A DNA stretch of 64,000 nt, taken from contig CABHNZ010000001.1 of NCBI GenBank assembly GCA_902167985.1, positions 524,719-588,718 of the forward strand. The letters run 5' to 3'. The notes under the pieces were generated by a model that saw only the letters and a list, made by a program, of their open reading frames with translations, did no database searches and was not told where the DNA came from. The stretch comes from Shinella sp. UYSO24. GTDB taxonomy: Bacteria > Pseudomonadota > Alphaproteobacteria > Rhizobiales > Rhizobiaceae. The translations under genes and the position numbers were made by a program. Positions 50,103-58,627 of the stretch are shown here, piece by piece (the stretch's first letter is position 1; each line of letters opens with the position of its first letter).

Positions 50103-51329
50103 ATGCCCTCCAGTGCCACGCTCCGCTCGGCCCGCATCATCGCGGTGCTTGCCGTTACCCAGGTCATCTCATGGGGCACGAGCTTCGACATGATGGGCGT
50201 GATGGGCCGGGTGATTGCCGATGATCTGGCACTGCCGAACGAGATCATCTTCTTCGGCCTGTCGCTGATGATGCTGGTGAGCGCTCTGGCCGGGCCAACG
50301 ACCGGCCGTTTCATCGATCGTTACGGGGCAGCGAAAGTGCTGTCCGCCGCGTCGGTTGCCTTCGCCATCGGGCTGACCATTCTCTCGCTGTCGCACGAGC
50401 CGGTCGTCTATTTCCTCGCCTGGGTGGTGATCGGGCTTGCCGGTGCCATGGGGCTGACGGCGCCGGCCTATGCCGCCGTCGTCGAGCGCGAGGGGCTGAA
50501 CGGCAAGCGGACGATTGCCATCCTGATGCTGTTTACCGGCCTGTCGGCCACGGTGTTCTGGCCGATCCTGACTTATCTGACCGCGCATATCGGCTGGCGG
50601 ATGAGTTTCGGGCTCTGCGCCGTCATCCATATTCTCGTCTGTCTGCCGCTGCATCTCTTCGGCCTACCCAGGCCGGAAGGCGGCGCGGATGCCAAACGCG
50701 CGGCGGAAATGGCGCCGGTGCCGCTCGAACCGGCGGAGAAGAAGCGCGCCTTCCTCTATCTCGCCAGTGCCACGGCAATCGCCTCCTTCGTCAGCTTCGG
50801 GCTGTCACCGTCACTGCTGGCGCTTCTGCAGCATGCGGGCGCCAGCCCGGCACTTGCCCTGCAGCTGGGTTCGGCACGCGGCGCAATCGGGGTGTCGGCG
50901 CGGATGGTCGACATGGTGCTCGGCAGACGCGGCAATCCGCTCCTGACCGGGCTGATCGGCATGTCGCTGATGCTTATGAGTTTTGCGCTTCTGGCATTCA
51001 TTCCCGGATATAATCCGGTTCTGGTCGGTTTCATGCTGCTTTACGGTTTCGGCACCGGGGTGGTTGCCGTGGCGCGGGCACTGATGCCGCTTTCGCTGTT
51101 TTCGGCCCGCGAATACGGGCTGCAGGCGGCACGCCTGTCCCTGCCGCAGAACCTTGCCAATGCGGCAGCACCGGTGATCTTCACCGCCATCCTCGACCGC
51201 GTCGGCTTTACCGCGACCGTGATGACGGGCGCCGTGCTTTCGGCGATCTCCCTCGTCTTCATCGTGCTATTGATGGGGCTGGTGCGCCGGGCGGCAAGCC
51301 GTGAACCCTTGGCGGCTCAAGGGGCCTGA
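50103..51329 (+). CDS. MFS transporter inserted in the GTA cluster, opposite strand
   Basis: A 408-residue transporter with twelve predicted helices from the ATG at 50103; a TTG at 50085 would add six residues. It shows SALAGPTTGRFIDRYGAAKVL (motif A type) and YALVVAR-like later motifs such as GFGTGVVAVARALMPLS. It is the only large gene facing right among the GTA genes and lies between g9 and the toxin-antitoxin pair, converging with the toxin by a 13-base overlap. No frame break. No such gene belongs to the GTA core, so it is an addition. Substrate unknown. Confidence 0.85.
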   Translation: MPSSATLRSARIIAVLAVTQVISWGTSFDMMGVMGRVIADDLALPNEIIFFGLSLMMLVSALAGPTTGRFIDRYGAAKVLSAASVAFAIGLTILSLSHEPVVYFLAWVVIGLAGAMGLTAPAYAAVVEREGLNGKRTIAILMLFTGLSATVFWPILTYLTAHIGWRMSFGLCAVIHILVCLPLHLFGLPRPEGGADAKRAAEMAPVPLEPAEKKRAFLYLASATAIASFVSFGLSPSLLALLQHAGASPALALQLGSARGAIGVSARMVDMVLGRRGNPLLTGLIGMSLMLMSFALLAFIPGYNPVLVGFMLLYGFGTGVVAVARALMPLSLFSAREYGLQAARLSLPQNLANAAAPVIFTAILDRVGFTATVMTGAVLSAISLVFIVLLMGLVRRAASREPLAAQGA

Positions 51330-51819
51330 ACGGCCAGGACGATATCCTTGAGCGGAAGAAGCAAGGTACGCTCCAAGCCCTTGGCCTGCCGGAAGCCATA
51401 GCGAAGATAAAATTGGGCTGCCTCGTCATCGAGTGCGTGGACGGCGACGGCCCGGAAGGCAACGCTTTCCGCCGCCAATACCGACGCTTGCAACGCATTC
51501 TGCAGCAATGCAGCACCCAGCCCTTTGCCCTGATGTCGCCGGTCAACGGCGAGGCGGGCAATCAGCGCCACCGGGATTTCAGCCGGCGCTGATGCGCCTT
51601 GATCGATCTTGGAACATGGTGCCGGGCGATCATTCCCGCACAGAGCGAGTAATAACCGACAATATTGAAATCATTGTCCGCAATGACGAACGTCCGGGTA
51701 AAGCCCTGCTCCTGATTATAACGGGCCATATCCTTCAGGAACGTATCAAGGACCGACCTGCCGCTGTCAAAGTCCCTCAAATCATGTTCGGGGCCAAGGC
51801 GAACGGGCTTACGGTACAT
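51317..51819 (-). CDS. GNAT acetyltransferase toxin of a DUF1778-type toxin-antitoxin pair (one lost base)
   Basis: About 167 residues of the TacT/AtaT group, which acetylate aminoacyl-tRNA and stop translation. The acetyl-CoA binding motif is VDRRHQGKGLGAALLQNAL, and the late tyrosine motif FYLRYGFRQ matches the catalytic region. The N-terminus MYRKPVRLGPEHDLRDFDSG and YYSLCAGMI are typical. The frame changes near 51580 (RSIKAHQRR / AEIPVALIARLAV), repaired by one lost base. Its ATG directly follows the antitoxin stop (TGAATG). Actual toxicity is inference from the family. Confidence 0.87.
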
Positions 51820-52107
51820 TCAATCCAGCCATTCGCGATCGGATGACATCAGTGCCTTCAGCCTCTTATTCGGTTGAGCCGGTTCGGCCAGCAATGCCTC
51901 GACCGCATCGAAAACCGCCGCATCGACGCCGATGAAGCGCTGATCGAGCAGTTCCTTCTGCGCGGCGGCAACGGCGGCTTCCGTCATAAAGGCCGTCAGC
52001 GATTTACCGGCGGCTTCGGCCGCGCGCGCAATCACATCCCGCGTCGCAGGGTCAACCCGCAGATTGATCGTCTCGTTCTTCAGCACCGCAACCATTGCAA
52101 AATCCAT
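51820..52107 (-). CDS. DUF1778 ribbon-helix-helix antitoxin
   Basis: A 95-residue antitoxin of the TacA family. The N-terminal ribbon-helix-helix reads ETINLRVDPATRDVIARAAEAAGKSLTAFMTEAAVAAA, binding operator DNA. The C-terminal tail, ending KALMSSDREWLD, should wrap around the GNAT toxin. The ATG at 52107 has no clear ribosome site; a second one at 52095 is possible. It precedes the toxin without a gap. Both together form a complete toxin-antitoxin operon. Confidence 0.88.
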   Translation of the reverse strand: MDFAMVAVLKNETINLRVDPATRDVIARAAEAAGKSLTAFMTEAAVAAAQKELLDQRFIGVDAAVFDAVEALLAEPAQPNKRLKALMSSDREWLD

Positions 52108-52158
52108 CCGTAACGCGTTTGCCTATACAGCAACGCCGTCCGTCAGGCAATGAGAGCC

Positions 52159-52563
52159 TCACTCCGTCACCGCGCGAAACCGCAACTCGCTGACGAAGGC
52201 GCCGGTCTTTGCATCCCTGCGGGAGCGGCTGCCGGTATAGAGCAGGCTTACAAGCGCCGCCCCTTCAAGCGTCAGCGGCCGGTCGTCGAGCGTCTGGCGG
52301 ACAAGCGCTGCGATCTCCTGGCCGTCGCGCCTGCCATCCGCCCGCGACCAGACCTCGATCGTCAGCCGGTGTTCCTCGCCGGGTTCGGTTGCGGTCGAGA
52401 GGTCGCCCGTCTCAATGTCGGCAAAGACGATCGCCGGCAGGACCGGATGCGGCAGAAGCCGGTCGCGGATGCCATCCGGCCCGACCCTTGCGACAATCCC
52501 CGCATCGCCCGACAGCGCCTGCCAGATGGCGGCGAGGAGCGCGTTCTGTGATCCGAGGGCCAT
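52159..52563 (-). CDS. GTA tail completion protein g8 (DUF3168)
   Basis: A 134-residue protein from the ATG at 52563, which overlaps the g7 stop by one base (TGATG). GSQNALLAAIWQALSGDAGIVARVG and LTIEVWSRADGRRDGQEIAALVRQTL are the DUF3168 core. It terminates the tail tube at the head-proximal end. Intact. The next gene downstream on this strand should be g9 but is separated by the antitoxin, toxin and MFS genes. Confidence 0.9.
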   Translation of the reverse strand: MALGSQNALLAAIWQALSGDAGIVARVGPDGIRDRLLPHPVLPAIVFADIETGDLSTATEPGEEHRLTIEVWSRADGRRDGQEIAALVRQTLDDRPLTLEGAALVSLLYTGSRSRRDAKTGAFVSELRFRAVTE

Positions 52564-52895
52564 CAGCTCTTCTCCTCCTCGCAGTGGCAGACGAGATAGC
52601 GACCGGTCTCGTCTGGGTCGCGCACCATGCGGATCGCAAACAGCCGGGCGCCCTTGCGAAAGCGCATGCCGGCCGCGACGCCCTGACGGAAGCCGATCCA
52701 GATGCGGTGGCTCACCGTGCCGATCTCGGCCATGCCGGTTTCGCCGATTGCAAAGGAGACAGGCTCTATCCGCGCCCAGAGGGAGGATTGCGCCTGCCAT
52801 TCCGTCACGGCACCGCCCTGCCCATCAGAGACGGAAGCCGGAGCCTCAAGCTCCAGCCGCGCGGTCATCTGGCCCGGATCGAAGAAGACCACCAT
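52563..52895 (-). CDS. GTA head closure protein g7
   Basis: A 110-residue head-tail joining protein. PGQMTARLELEAPASVSDGQGGAVTEWQ and SHRIWIGFRQGVAAGMRFRKGARLFAI match the phage head closure family. It overlaps g6 and g8 by one base each. Intact. Confidence 0.88.
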   Translation of the reverse strand: MVVFFDPGQMTARLELEAPASVSDGQGGAVTEWQAQSSLWARIEPVSFAIGETGMAEIGTVSHRIWIGFRQGVAAGMRFRKGARLFAIRMVRDPDETGRYLVCHCEEEKS

Positions 52896-53464
52896 CAGAG
52901 CCTCCGCATGCGGAAAGGCGAGACGAGACGCTCATAGCCATCGGGAATGCCGGCGGGCTGCTGGTCGGGAGAAAGCACGCCGCGAAAGGCGTACATATGA
53001 CCGATATGGAGAAGCATGGCGCGTTTCAGCGTGCCCGGCACATCGGTTCCCGCCTCGCCGTAGCCGGCGGCAAAGTCGATCTCGATACCATTGAGGGCCC
53101 GATCGGGGGATGGCGGGCTGCTGAGCCAGAGCCTTGCGGGCCGCCCGGCGCCATCGAGAAGATGGCCGGCAAGAGAGAGCGTTTCGGGCGTGCCTTCGGC
53201 ATCGTAAACCGTAACGGATCTCACTGCTTGTACCGGAGATTTCGCAATCCGCACGATGGCGTCCTTCGGCCAGCGGTCGAGATAGAGCCGCCATGTCTGG
53301 GCAATCAGGCAGAGGCCGGTATCGCGTTCCAGATGCTCGCGGGCGGCCTCTATGAGCGTCGCCAGAAGATCATCCTCGTCGGTCGTATCGATCCGCAGAT
53401 GTGCCTTGACATCGGCAAGCGTCAGCGGCTCCGCCGAGGGCGCAGTCATCAGTGCATAGGTCAT
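52895..53464 (-). CDS. GTA head-tail connector g6
   Basis: A 189-residue connector of the phage gp6-like family. ADVKAHLRIDTTDEDDLLATLIEAAREHLERDTGLCLIAQTW is its recognised core. It directly follows the capsid gene after a spacer with a strong hairpin and overlaps g7 by one base. Intact. Confidence 0.9.
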   Translation of the reverse strand: MTYALMTAPSAEPLTLADVKAHLRIDTTDEDDLLATLIEAAREHLERDTGLCLIAQTWRLYLDRWPKDAIVRIAKSPVQAVRSVTVYDAEGTPETLSLAGHLLDGAGRPARLWLSSPPSPDRALNGIEIDFAAGYGEAGTDVPGTLKRAMLLHIGHMYAFRGVLSPDQQPAGIPDGYERLVSPFRMRRL

Positions 53465-53502
53465 GGAGATCTTTCCGAACCGGGTTTTCCATCCGCCCGT
53501 CA

Positions 53503-53539
53503 GCCGCCGCCCTTTTCCGTCTCGTACAAGGGCGGCGGC
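53503..53539. terminator. 12-pair hairpin between capsid and g6
   Basis: GCCGCCGCCCTT pairs perfectly with AAGGGCGGCGGC around 13 bases, between the capsid stop (53580) and g6. No long T-run follows, so it more likely weakens read-through or protects the capsid mRNA end, which would give more capsid than connector. Confidence 0.6.
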
Positions 53540-53579
53540 GATCAGGCATTCGGCTGGCTGGTTTTCAGCTGGCTGGCTG

Positions 53580-54899
53580 TCAGTTGGTGGCGAATTTCAC
53601 CAGCTTGATCGCCTCGAAATTCTGCACCCCGCCGCCGACACGTTTGGTGGTGTAGAAGAGCACATAGGGTTTGGCCGAATAGGGATCGCGCAGGATGCGC
53701 ACCCCTGCCCGATCGACGACGAGATAGCCGGCGCGGAAATCGCCGAAGGCAAGCGCGTAGGCGCCGGCCGCCACATCCGGCATGTCTTCCGCCTCGGCCA
53801 CCGGATAGCCCATCAGCGAGGCCGGCTGGCCGGCCGAGACCGGCGGGCGCCAGAGATAATTGCCGTCCGCGTCCTTGAATTTACGGATATCGGCCTGGGT
53901 GCGGCGGTTCATCATGAAGGTGGCATTCTGCCGGTGCCCGGCGCGCAGGGCATAGATGAGGTCGACCAGCGTGTCGGAGGGGCCGGTGCCATTCCAGCCG
54001 GCGGCGCTGCCGCTTGCGACATAGCCGAGATTGCCCCAGGTCCAGGCGCTGTCTGCCACCGCCGGATAGCTCAGAAAGCCCTTGGGCTTGTTGACGCCAT
54101 CGCCGGTGATGAAGGCCGATCCCTCCTGCTCGGCAAAGACGATATCGATCTCGCCCGCAAGCCATGCCTCGATATCGACGGCGGCATCATCGAGCAGGGC
54201 CTGGGTGGCGGCAGGCATGGCGTAGAGTTCCATGGTCGGGAAGGACAGTTCGGCCAGCTGGCCGCTGTCGGTCTGCGGCCGGGCCGCCGTCTCGGACACC
54301 CAGCCGGCGGCCATGCCCGTGGTGCTGAACGGCTTCTTGAGGACCGAGGAAGACACGCTGCGGACGGTGGACAGCGCCCGTATGGGCGAGACGGCGGAGA
54401 GGCGGCGGCCGATATCGCTGTCGGTTTCCGGCGGCACGAGATAGCCGCCATCGGCGCCGGAACCGGCGGAGAAGGCCTTGGCCTCCAGTTCGCGCAGGCC
54501 CGCCTCATCGCCACGGCGGACATAGGCATCGAAGGCGGCCTTGTGCTCGATGGCTTCCGGCGACAGGTGGTCTGCGCCCGAAGCATGCGTGCGGCCGGCA
54601 GAGCCGAGCGGCGGGCGGGCCTTTTTCAGCACCAGCTGGTCGAGAAGCTTCTTCTGCTCGTCCATCGCCCGGTTGATGCGATCCATCTTGTCACGGGTGA
54701 CGACATCGGCCGTCAGCTTTTCCTCGATCTCGCCGAGCCGGCGGTCATTGACATCCTTGAAGGCCTCGAAGGCTTCCATGAAATCGTCGAGGGCGGCAGT
54801 GACGGTATCGGGCGCGGCCTTGATCTCGGGCGCGATGCGGGTGGCGGGGGTCTTGCTCACCAGCTCGGTCATATCGGTCATATCGATCATATCAGTCAT
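53580..54899 (-). CDS. GTA major capsid protein g5 (HK97-type)
   Basis: A 439-residue HK97-fold capsid precursor. The first 100 or so residues form a helical scaffold-like delta domain (AFEAFKDVNDRRLGEIEEKLTADVVTRDKMDRINRAMDEQ); the mature part starts near the GYLVPPETDSDIGRRLSAVSPIR segment. The end carries AGYLVVDRAGVRILRDPYSAKPYVLFYTTKRVGGGVQNFEAIKLVKFA. The N-terminus MTDMIDMTDMTELVSK is encoded by a short tandem repeat giving several in-frame ATGs. Its start overlaps the protease stop by four bases. Intact. Confidence 0.93.
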   Translation of the reverse strand: MTDMIDMTDMTELVSKTPATRIAPEIKAAPDTVTAALDDFMEAFEAFKDVNDRRLGEIEEKLTADVVTRDKMDRINRAMDEQKKLLDQLVLKKARPPLGSAGRTHASGADHLSPEAIEHKAAFDAYVRRGDEAGLRELEAKAFSAGSGADGGYLVPPETDSDIGRRLSAVSPIRALSTVRSVSSSVLKKPFSTTGMAAGWVSETAARPQTDSGQLAELSFPTMELYAMPAATQALLDDAAVDIEAWLAGEIDIVFAEQEGSAFITGDGVNKPKGFLSYPAVADSAWTWGNLGYVASGSAAGWNGTGPSDTLVDLIYALRAGHRQNATFMMNRRTQADIRKFKDADGNYLWRPPVSAGQPASLMGYPVAEAEDMPDVAAGAYALAFGDFRAGYLVVDRAGVRILRDPYSAKPYVLFYTTKRVGGGVQNFEAIKLVKFATN

Positions 54900-55540
54900 G
54901 GGCTTTTATCCTTCGGTTTGAGCGATTTGGCGGGGGTTTTGGACGTGGGTTTGAAAGCGGACGAGAACATCAGCCTTGCGGCCCGGCGCATGTGGCGGAC
55001 GAGTTCCGTCTCCCGGTCGCGGAAGAAGCGGGCGTGCTTGACATCGGAGACACGGGCGGAAGGCAGCATCGGGAAGGTGACGACCGAGATTTCCCAGAGG
55101 TCGGCCTCGAGAATGCGGCGCACGCCGGTCTTGGCGTCGGTGCGGCTCTTGACCGTGCGAAAGCCGATCGACAGGCCATCGAGCGCGCCGGATTTCATCA
55201 GCGCATGGACCTCGCGGGCACGGGCCACACCGGGCGACAGGCGACCCTCGACATAGAGCCCGCGGCTATCTTCACGCAGAATGGTCCAGGCGCCGATCGG
55301 TTCGGCAGGGTCATGCTGGTAGAGCATGCGGACACCGGTCGCGCCGCGTTCCGTCAGCGAGTTCAGGAAGGCGCCACGCTCGATGCGGTCCTTGCCGAGA
55401 TCGACCTCGCCGAAGACGCTGGCATAGCCGCTGAAACTTCCATCGCCGCCAATGCCGGAGAGTTCGATACGGGCGAATTTGCGCGTGGCGGGGCGCAGCC
55501 CGCGGCCGGTGTGCCAACGGGTGTCCATTCGGGTCGCCAT
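54896..55540 (-). CDS. GTA prohead protease g4
   Basis: A 214-residue U35-type protease that trims the capsid. The start at 55540 has a near-perfect AAGGAGG site. FSGYASVFGEVDLGKDRIERGAF begins the domain, YQHDPAEPIGAW contains the histidine, and SGALDGLSIGF the serine. The Lys/Pro-rich end (PTSKTPAKSLKPKDKSP) is non-core. It overlaps the capsid by four bases. Intact. Confidence 0.92.
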   Translation of the reverse strand: MATRMDTRWHTGRGLRPATRKFARIELSGIGGDGSFSGYASVFGEVDLGKDRIERGAFLNSLTERGATGVRMLYQHDPAEPIGAWTILREDSRGLYVEGRLSPGVARAREVHALMKSGALDGLSIGFRTVKSRTDAKTGVRRILEADLWEISVVTFPMLPSARVSDVKHARFFRDRETELVRHMRRAARLMFSSAFKPTSKTPAKSLKPKDKSP

Positions 55541-55577
55541 GGGACCTCCTTGCGATCTGTGTTTTCCGATAGGTGGC

Positions 55578-55931
55578 TCAGCCCTTCTGGCCGAAGCGGG
55601 CGGCAACCCGCGTGAGCGCGCCAAGCACCCACCAGGCGCAGAGACTTGCAGCGGCCGAGCCGGCGAGCAGGGTTTCGACGCCCGAGAGCGCAGAACCGAT
55701 GCCAAGCCGTTCGGCCAGCCAGAGCCCTGTCGGCCCGCCGAAGATGAGGCCGCAGGAAAGGCCGGTGACGAAGCGGCTCGCCGCCTCGCGCCGGCTCTTC
55801 GGCAGGAGATAGACGAGCGACACCGCCGCCCCCGCCGTCGCACCGATGAGGCGTACGGCCCAGGGATATTGCGCCCATAGATGAGGGAGGGCATTCGGGA
55901 GTGCGCCCGGATCGGGTCCGAGTTCAGCCAT
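55578..55931 (-). CDS. Small membrane protein between portal and protease (g3.5-like)
   Basis: A 117-residue protein with three predicted helices (WAVRLIGATAGAAVSLVYLL, VTGLSCGLIFGGPTGLWLA and ASLCAWWVLGAL). Its place matches the small unknown gene found there in alphaproteobacterial GTA clusters. I do not assign a function; membrane targeting of the assembly or lysis would be possible. Intact. Confidence 0.7.
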   Translation of the reverse strand: MAELGPDPGALPNALPHLWAQYPWAVRLIGATAGAAVSLVYLLPKSRREAASRFVTGLSCGLIFGGPTGLWLAERLGIGSALSGVETLLAGSAAASLCAWWVLGALTRVAARFGQKG

Positions 55932-56081
55932 GGCAGGTCTCTTGAGGTTTCATGAGGTCTGGCGCCGGCAGGTCTGGGACCGGCAGGTCTGGCGCCACGC
56001 CTTCGTGCATCGCTTCAAGCGGGCCGGTTTTACCCATGCCGTTGAGTCACATGGGCTGCGACGTTCACGGGGTGTCGAAGG

Positions 56082-57284
56082 TCAGTATCCGACGGCCTCG
56101 CGCTTTTCGGCGTCGGTCAGAAACTGTGCCGAGCCGATCCGGGCCCAGAGCGCATCACGCTCCCCCGAGAGGCCGGCAATGCGGTCGAGATCCGGTTCCA
56201 GCCGCAGCGCCTCGCCGTAGATATCGCCGAGCCAAGTCGAAAAACTCTGGGCGGTGCGGGCGATCAGCGGCAGGATGGTCAGCCTATAGAAGGCGCGGTT
56301 GGCCTCCTGATAATTGGCATAGGTATTGTCGCCGGGAATGCCGATCAGCATGGGCGGCACGCCAAGCGAGAGCGCGATATCGCGGGCCGCACCATTCTTG
56401 GCCTCGGCGAAATCCATGTCGCGGGGAGACAGGCCCATCGCCTTCCAGTCGAGCCCGCCTTCGAGAATGAGCGGCCGGCCGGCATTGACGGCACCGGCAT
56501 AGCCTGCCTCGAGCTCCTGCTTCAGCCGTTCATACTGGTCGTCGGAGAGGTTCTGGCCCTCTTTCGGCTGATAGACGAGCGCGCCGGAGGGACGGGCCGA
56601 ATTGTCGAGAAGCGCCTTGTTCCAGCCGGCCGCCGCATTGGAAAGATCAAGCGCTGCCCCCGCCGCGACCAGCGGCGAGAAACCGACATGATCATCGAGC
56701 GGATGGAAGAGTTTCAGATGGAGCAGCGCCGGGCGACTGGGCTGGTTGCCGGAGAGGTGTCCGGCGACCGCATCAGTATCGGCCGGCAGGCGGCGGGTGG
56801 TTCCGGCGGCGCGGTAATCATAGCCGATCAGCCAGCCGTCGCGGCCTTCGACCGGGGTGACGCGATCGGGCCGAAGGAGATGCAGTTCGCGCAGCTCATC
56901 CCCGATTGCCAGCGGCTCGACATAGGCATTGCCGGCGAGAAGAAGGTGGCCATAGAGCGCTTCGAGAAAATCGGCCCCGCCCTGCCGGCTGTTCGGCCGG
57001 CAAAGAAGTGCAAGGGCTGCATGATCCGGCTCTTCGTCCCGGCCGCGATAGAGAAGCCAGGGCACGGCGGCCGCCGTCTCGGCAACCATGCGGACCGCCC
57101 GGTGGGCGACCGGATTGCGCATGAAGCCGGCGCGCGACAGCGCCTGATAGGAACGCCCGGACCATGCCGCCACCGGCTCGCCCGAGAGAAGCGAAAAGCC
57201 GGAAAGCGCTGCCGTGGCCTTGGTATCGGTCGGGCGTGGCCCGCTGCTGCGGGACGGTGTTTGCCGGCGGAGGAATGAGATCAT
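56082..57284 (-). CDS. GTA portal protein g3
   Basis: A 400-residue HK97-type portal through which DNA is packed. AVPWLLYRG, LLLAGNAYVEPL and the late region SPRDMDFAEAKNGAARDIALSLGVPPMLIGIPGDNTYANYQEANRAFY are the family core. Its neighbours are the small membrane protein and the endolysin. Intact. Confidence 0.93.
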   Translation of the reverse strand: MISFLRRQTPSRSSGPRPTDTKATAALSGFSLLSGEPVAAWSGRSYQALSRAGFMRNPVAHRAVRMVAETAAAVPWLLYRGRDEEPDHAALALLCRPNSRQGGADFLEALYGHLLLAGNAYVEPLAIGDELRELHLLRPDRVTPVEGRDGWLIGYDYRAAGTTRRLPADTDAVAGHLSGNQPSRPALLHLKLFHPLDDHVGFSPLVAAGAALDLSNAAAGWNKALLDNSARPSGALVYQPKEGQNLSDDQYERLKQELEAGYAGAVNAGRPLILEGGLDWKAMGLSPRDMDFAEAKNGAARDIALSLGVPPMLIGIPGDNTYANYQEANRAFYRLTILPLIARTAQSFSTWLGDIYGEALRLEPDLDRIAGLSGERDALWARIGSAQFLTDAEKREAVGY

Positions 57285-57392
57285 GATCCGGATGCTCCGA
57301 TGGTGCGTGACTGTTGGTGAAGGTTTGGGCTCGGCCGGTCCGGACAGGTGGAGGGGCGGATCGGGCGTCGGGTCGGGCGTCAGGATACGGCA

Positions 57393-57438
57393 TCAGGTTC
57401 CGGCAGGCAGTGCGGCCGCCGCGCCTGCCGGAACCTGA
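57393..57438. repeat. Perfect 16-base inverted repeat at the endolysin stop
   Basis: TCAGGTTCCGGCAGGC and GCCTGCCGGAACCTGA flank 14 bases. The minus-strand stop codon lies in the outermost bases of the stem, so the hairpin forms across the end of the reading frame. Confidence 0.85.
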
Positions 57439-58070
57439 CGTGCAAGTGCTGCGGCGAAGGCCTTTGCATAGGCGGCGACAAGGGCTGCGCGATCCGTGCC
57501 GTTGATGATCTTTCGGGCGTTGACGAAATCACAGCGGCCCTCGGCGATATCATCCGACAGGCGGCGGCCGGTGAAACTGCCTTCCGCCATGCCCCGCACG
57601 AGAATGGCGACGGCCGTTTCCATTTCCAGCGCGCGGGCCGGATCCTCGACGAGATCGACGCCGATGAGCGCCGAGAGTGCTGCGTAATTCTTCCGATGGG
57701 TCAGCTGCACGAAGCCGCGGCCAAGCCAGGTGCGGCCGGCGGCATCGCGGCGCCAATAGGGTGTCTTGACTGTGCCGAGCCGGCCATGGGCGAAGGCCCG
57801 GTCGAGAATGGCAATCGCCTCGGCATCGCTCGGCGCCAGCGTTTCGCGCACCGGCTGCATGCGCCGCGCCGTCTCGTGATAGGCGGTCGCCAGGATATAG
57901 GCGAGCCGGTTGCGGGAAACGGGTTCTGCTAGGCCCGGCTCATGGGTTTTGCCGTGGCTCTTCCAGGCGTCAAGGATGGCGGTCAGGCCGGCCACCTGGC
58001 CGGGCGAAAGATGGCCGGCAAACAGCGATCCACGCACCGAGGAGAAGAAAAAATCCGCATCGTGAGCCAT
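57393..58070 (-). CDS. GH19-like endolysin in the GTA cluster
   Basis: About 225 residues of the glycoside hydrolase 19 (chitinase-like lysozyme) family. NRLAYILATAYHETARRMQPVRE contains the catalytic glutamate, and WRRDAAGRTWLGRGFVQLTHRKNYAALSALIG is the family core. There is no signal peptide, so it needs a holin such as the one at 41739. The start at 58070 (MAHDADFF) is preferred over an upstream frame. The final codons overlap a 16-base inverted repeat. R. capsulatus encodes its GTA endolysin away from the main cluster; here it is inside. Confidence 0.9.
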   Translation of the reverse strand: MAHDADFFFSSVRGSLFAGHLSPGQVAGLTAILDAWKSHGKTHEPGLAEPVSRNRLAYILATAYHETARRMQPVRETLAPSDAEAIAILDRAFAHGRLGTVKTPYWRRDAAGRTWLGRGFVQLTHRKNYAALSALIGVDLVEDPARALEMETAVAILVRGMAEGSFTGRRLSDDIAEGRCDFVNARKIINGTDRAALVAAYAKAFAAALARQVPAGAAAALPAGT

Positions 58071-58234
58071 TGCCCGCACCTTCTTCGTTGCGCTGCACAA
58101 GTTTCAATCGGTTTAAGAAAAACTAAATCGTTTTAGGACTTTAGGCCCCGGTTTACTTCGGCTCACGGTTGTGGAACCAATTGGTGGTGACGACGTTTCT
58201 GTCGGCTTTCCATTTCGAGAACCAGGAGATCATG

Positions 58235-58372
58235 ATGATTCAGCAGCCGGTGCAGGCCGCCCCTTCCAAGCCGATCCCCCAGCATGTCGCAGAACGCCAC
58301 GAATCCGAGTGGAAGCAGGTTCGCGAAACGACCGCTCCGAGCCCGATCCCCTCCACATCCCCGGCACGCTGA
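58235..58372 (+). CDS. Small plus-strand gene between endolysin and terminase (45 aa)
   Basis: AGGAG lies six bases before the ATG at 58235 (another ATG at 58232 is closer). The product MIQQPVQAAPSKPIPQHVAERHESEWKQVRETTAPSPIPSTSPAR is soluble, proline-rich at both ends and without recognised domain. It has its own clear terminator 17 bases after the stop, and runs against the direction of the GTA genes, so it is an independent unit. Function unknown. Confidence 0.5.
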   Translation: MIQQPVQAAPSKPIPQHVAERHESEWKQVRETTAPSPIPSTSPAR

Positions 58373-58388
58373 GCCGCGGAAACCGGCA

Positions 58389-58417
58389 CCGCGGCGTTTC
58401 AGCCGCGGCATTTTTTT
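58389..58417 (+). terminator. Rho-independent terminator of the small plus-strand gene
   Basis: CCGCGGC and GCCGCGG form a seven-pair stem around gtttca, followed by a run of seven T residues. Confidence 0.85.
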
Positions 58418-58627
58418 CAGCCGTTTCCAACTGTTTCAGAACCGATTTCCGGGGCCGATTTTCTAGGGCCGATTTTCCGGCTTCATCCGCTTTGACCGAA
58501 TGCTTGCCGGCCCGGCTTTGCCGACTATGTCTGCCGCCGACTTTTGTCGGTTGCAGCAGATATTTCCGGATCTCGTTAGATGCGGGGATCGCGCCGGGCG
58601 CTTTCAGCCGCGGCTTGTGCTGTTCGC

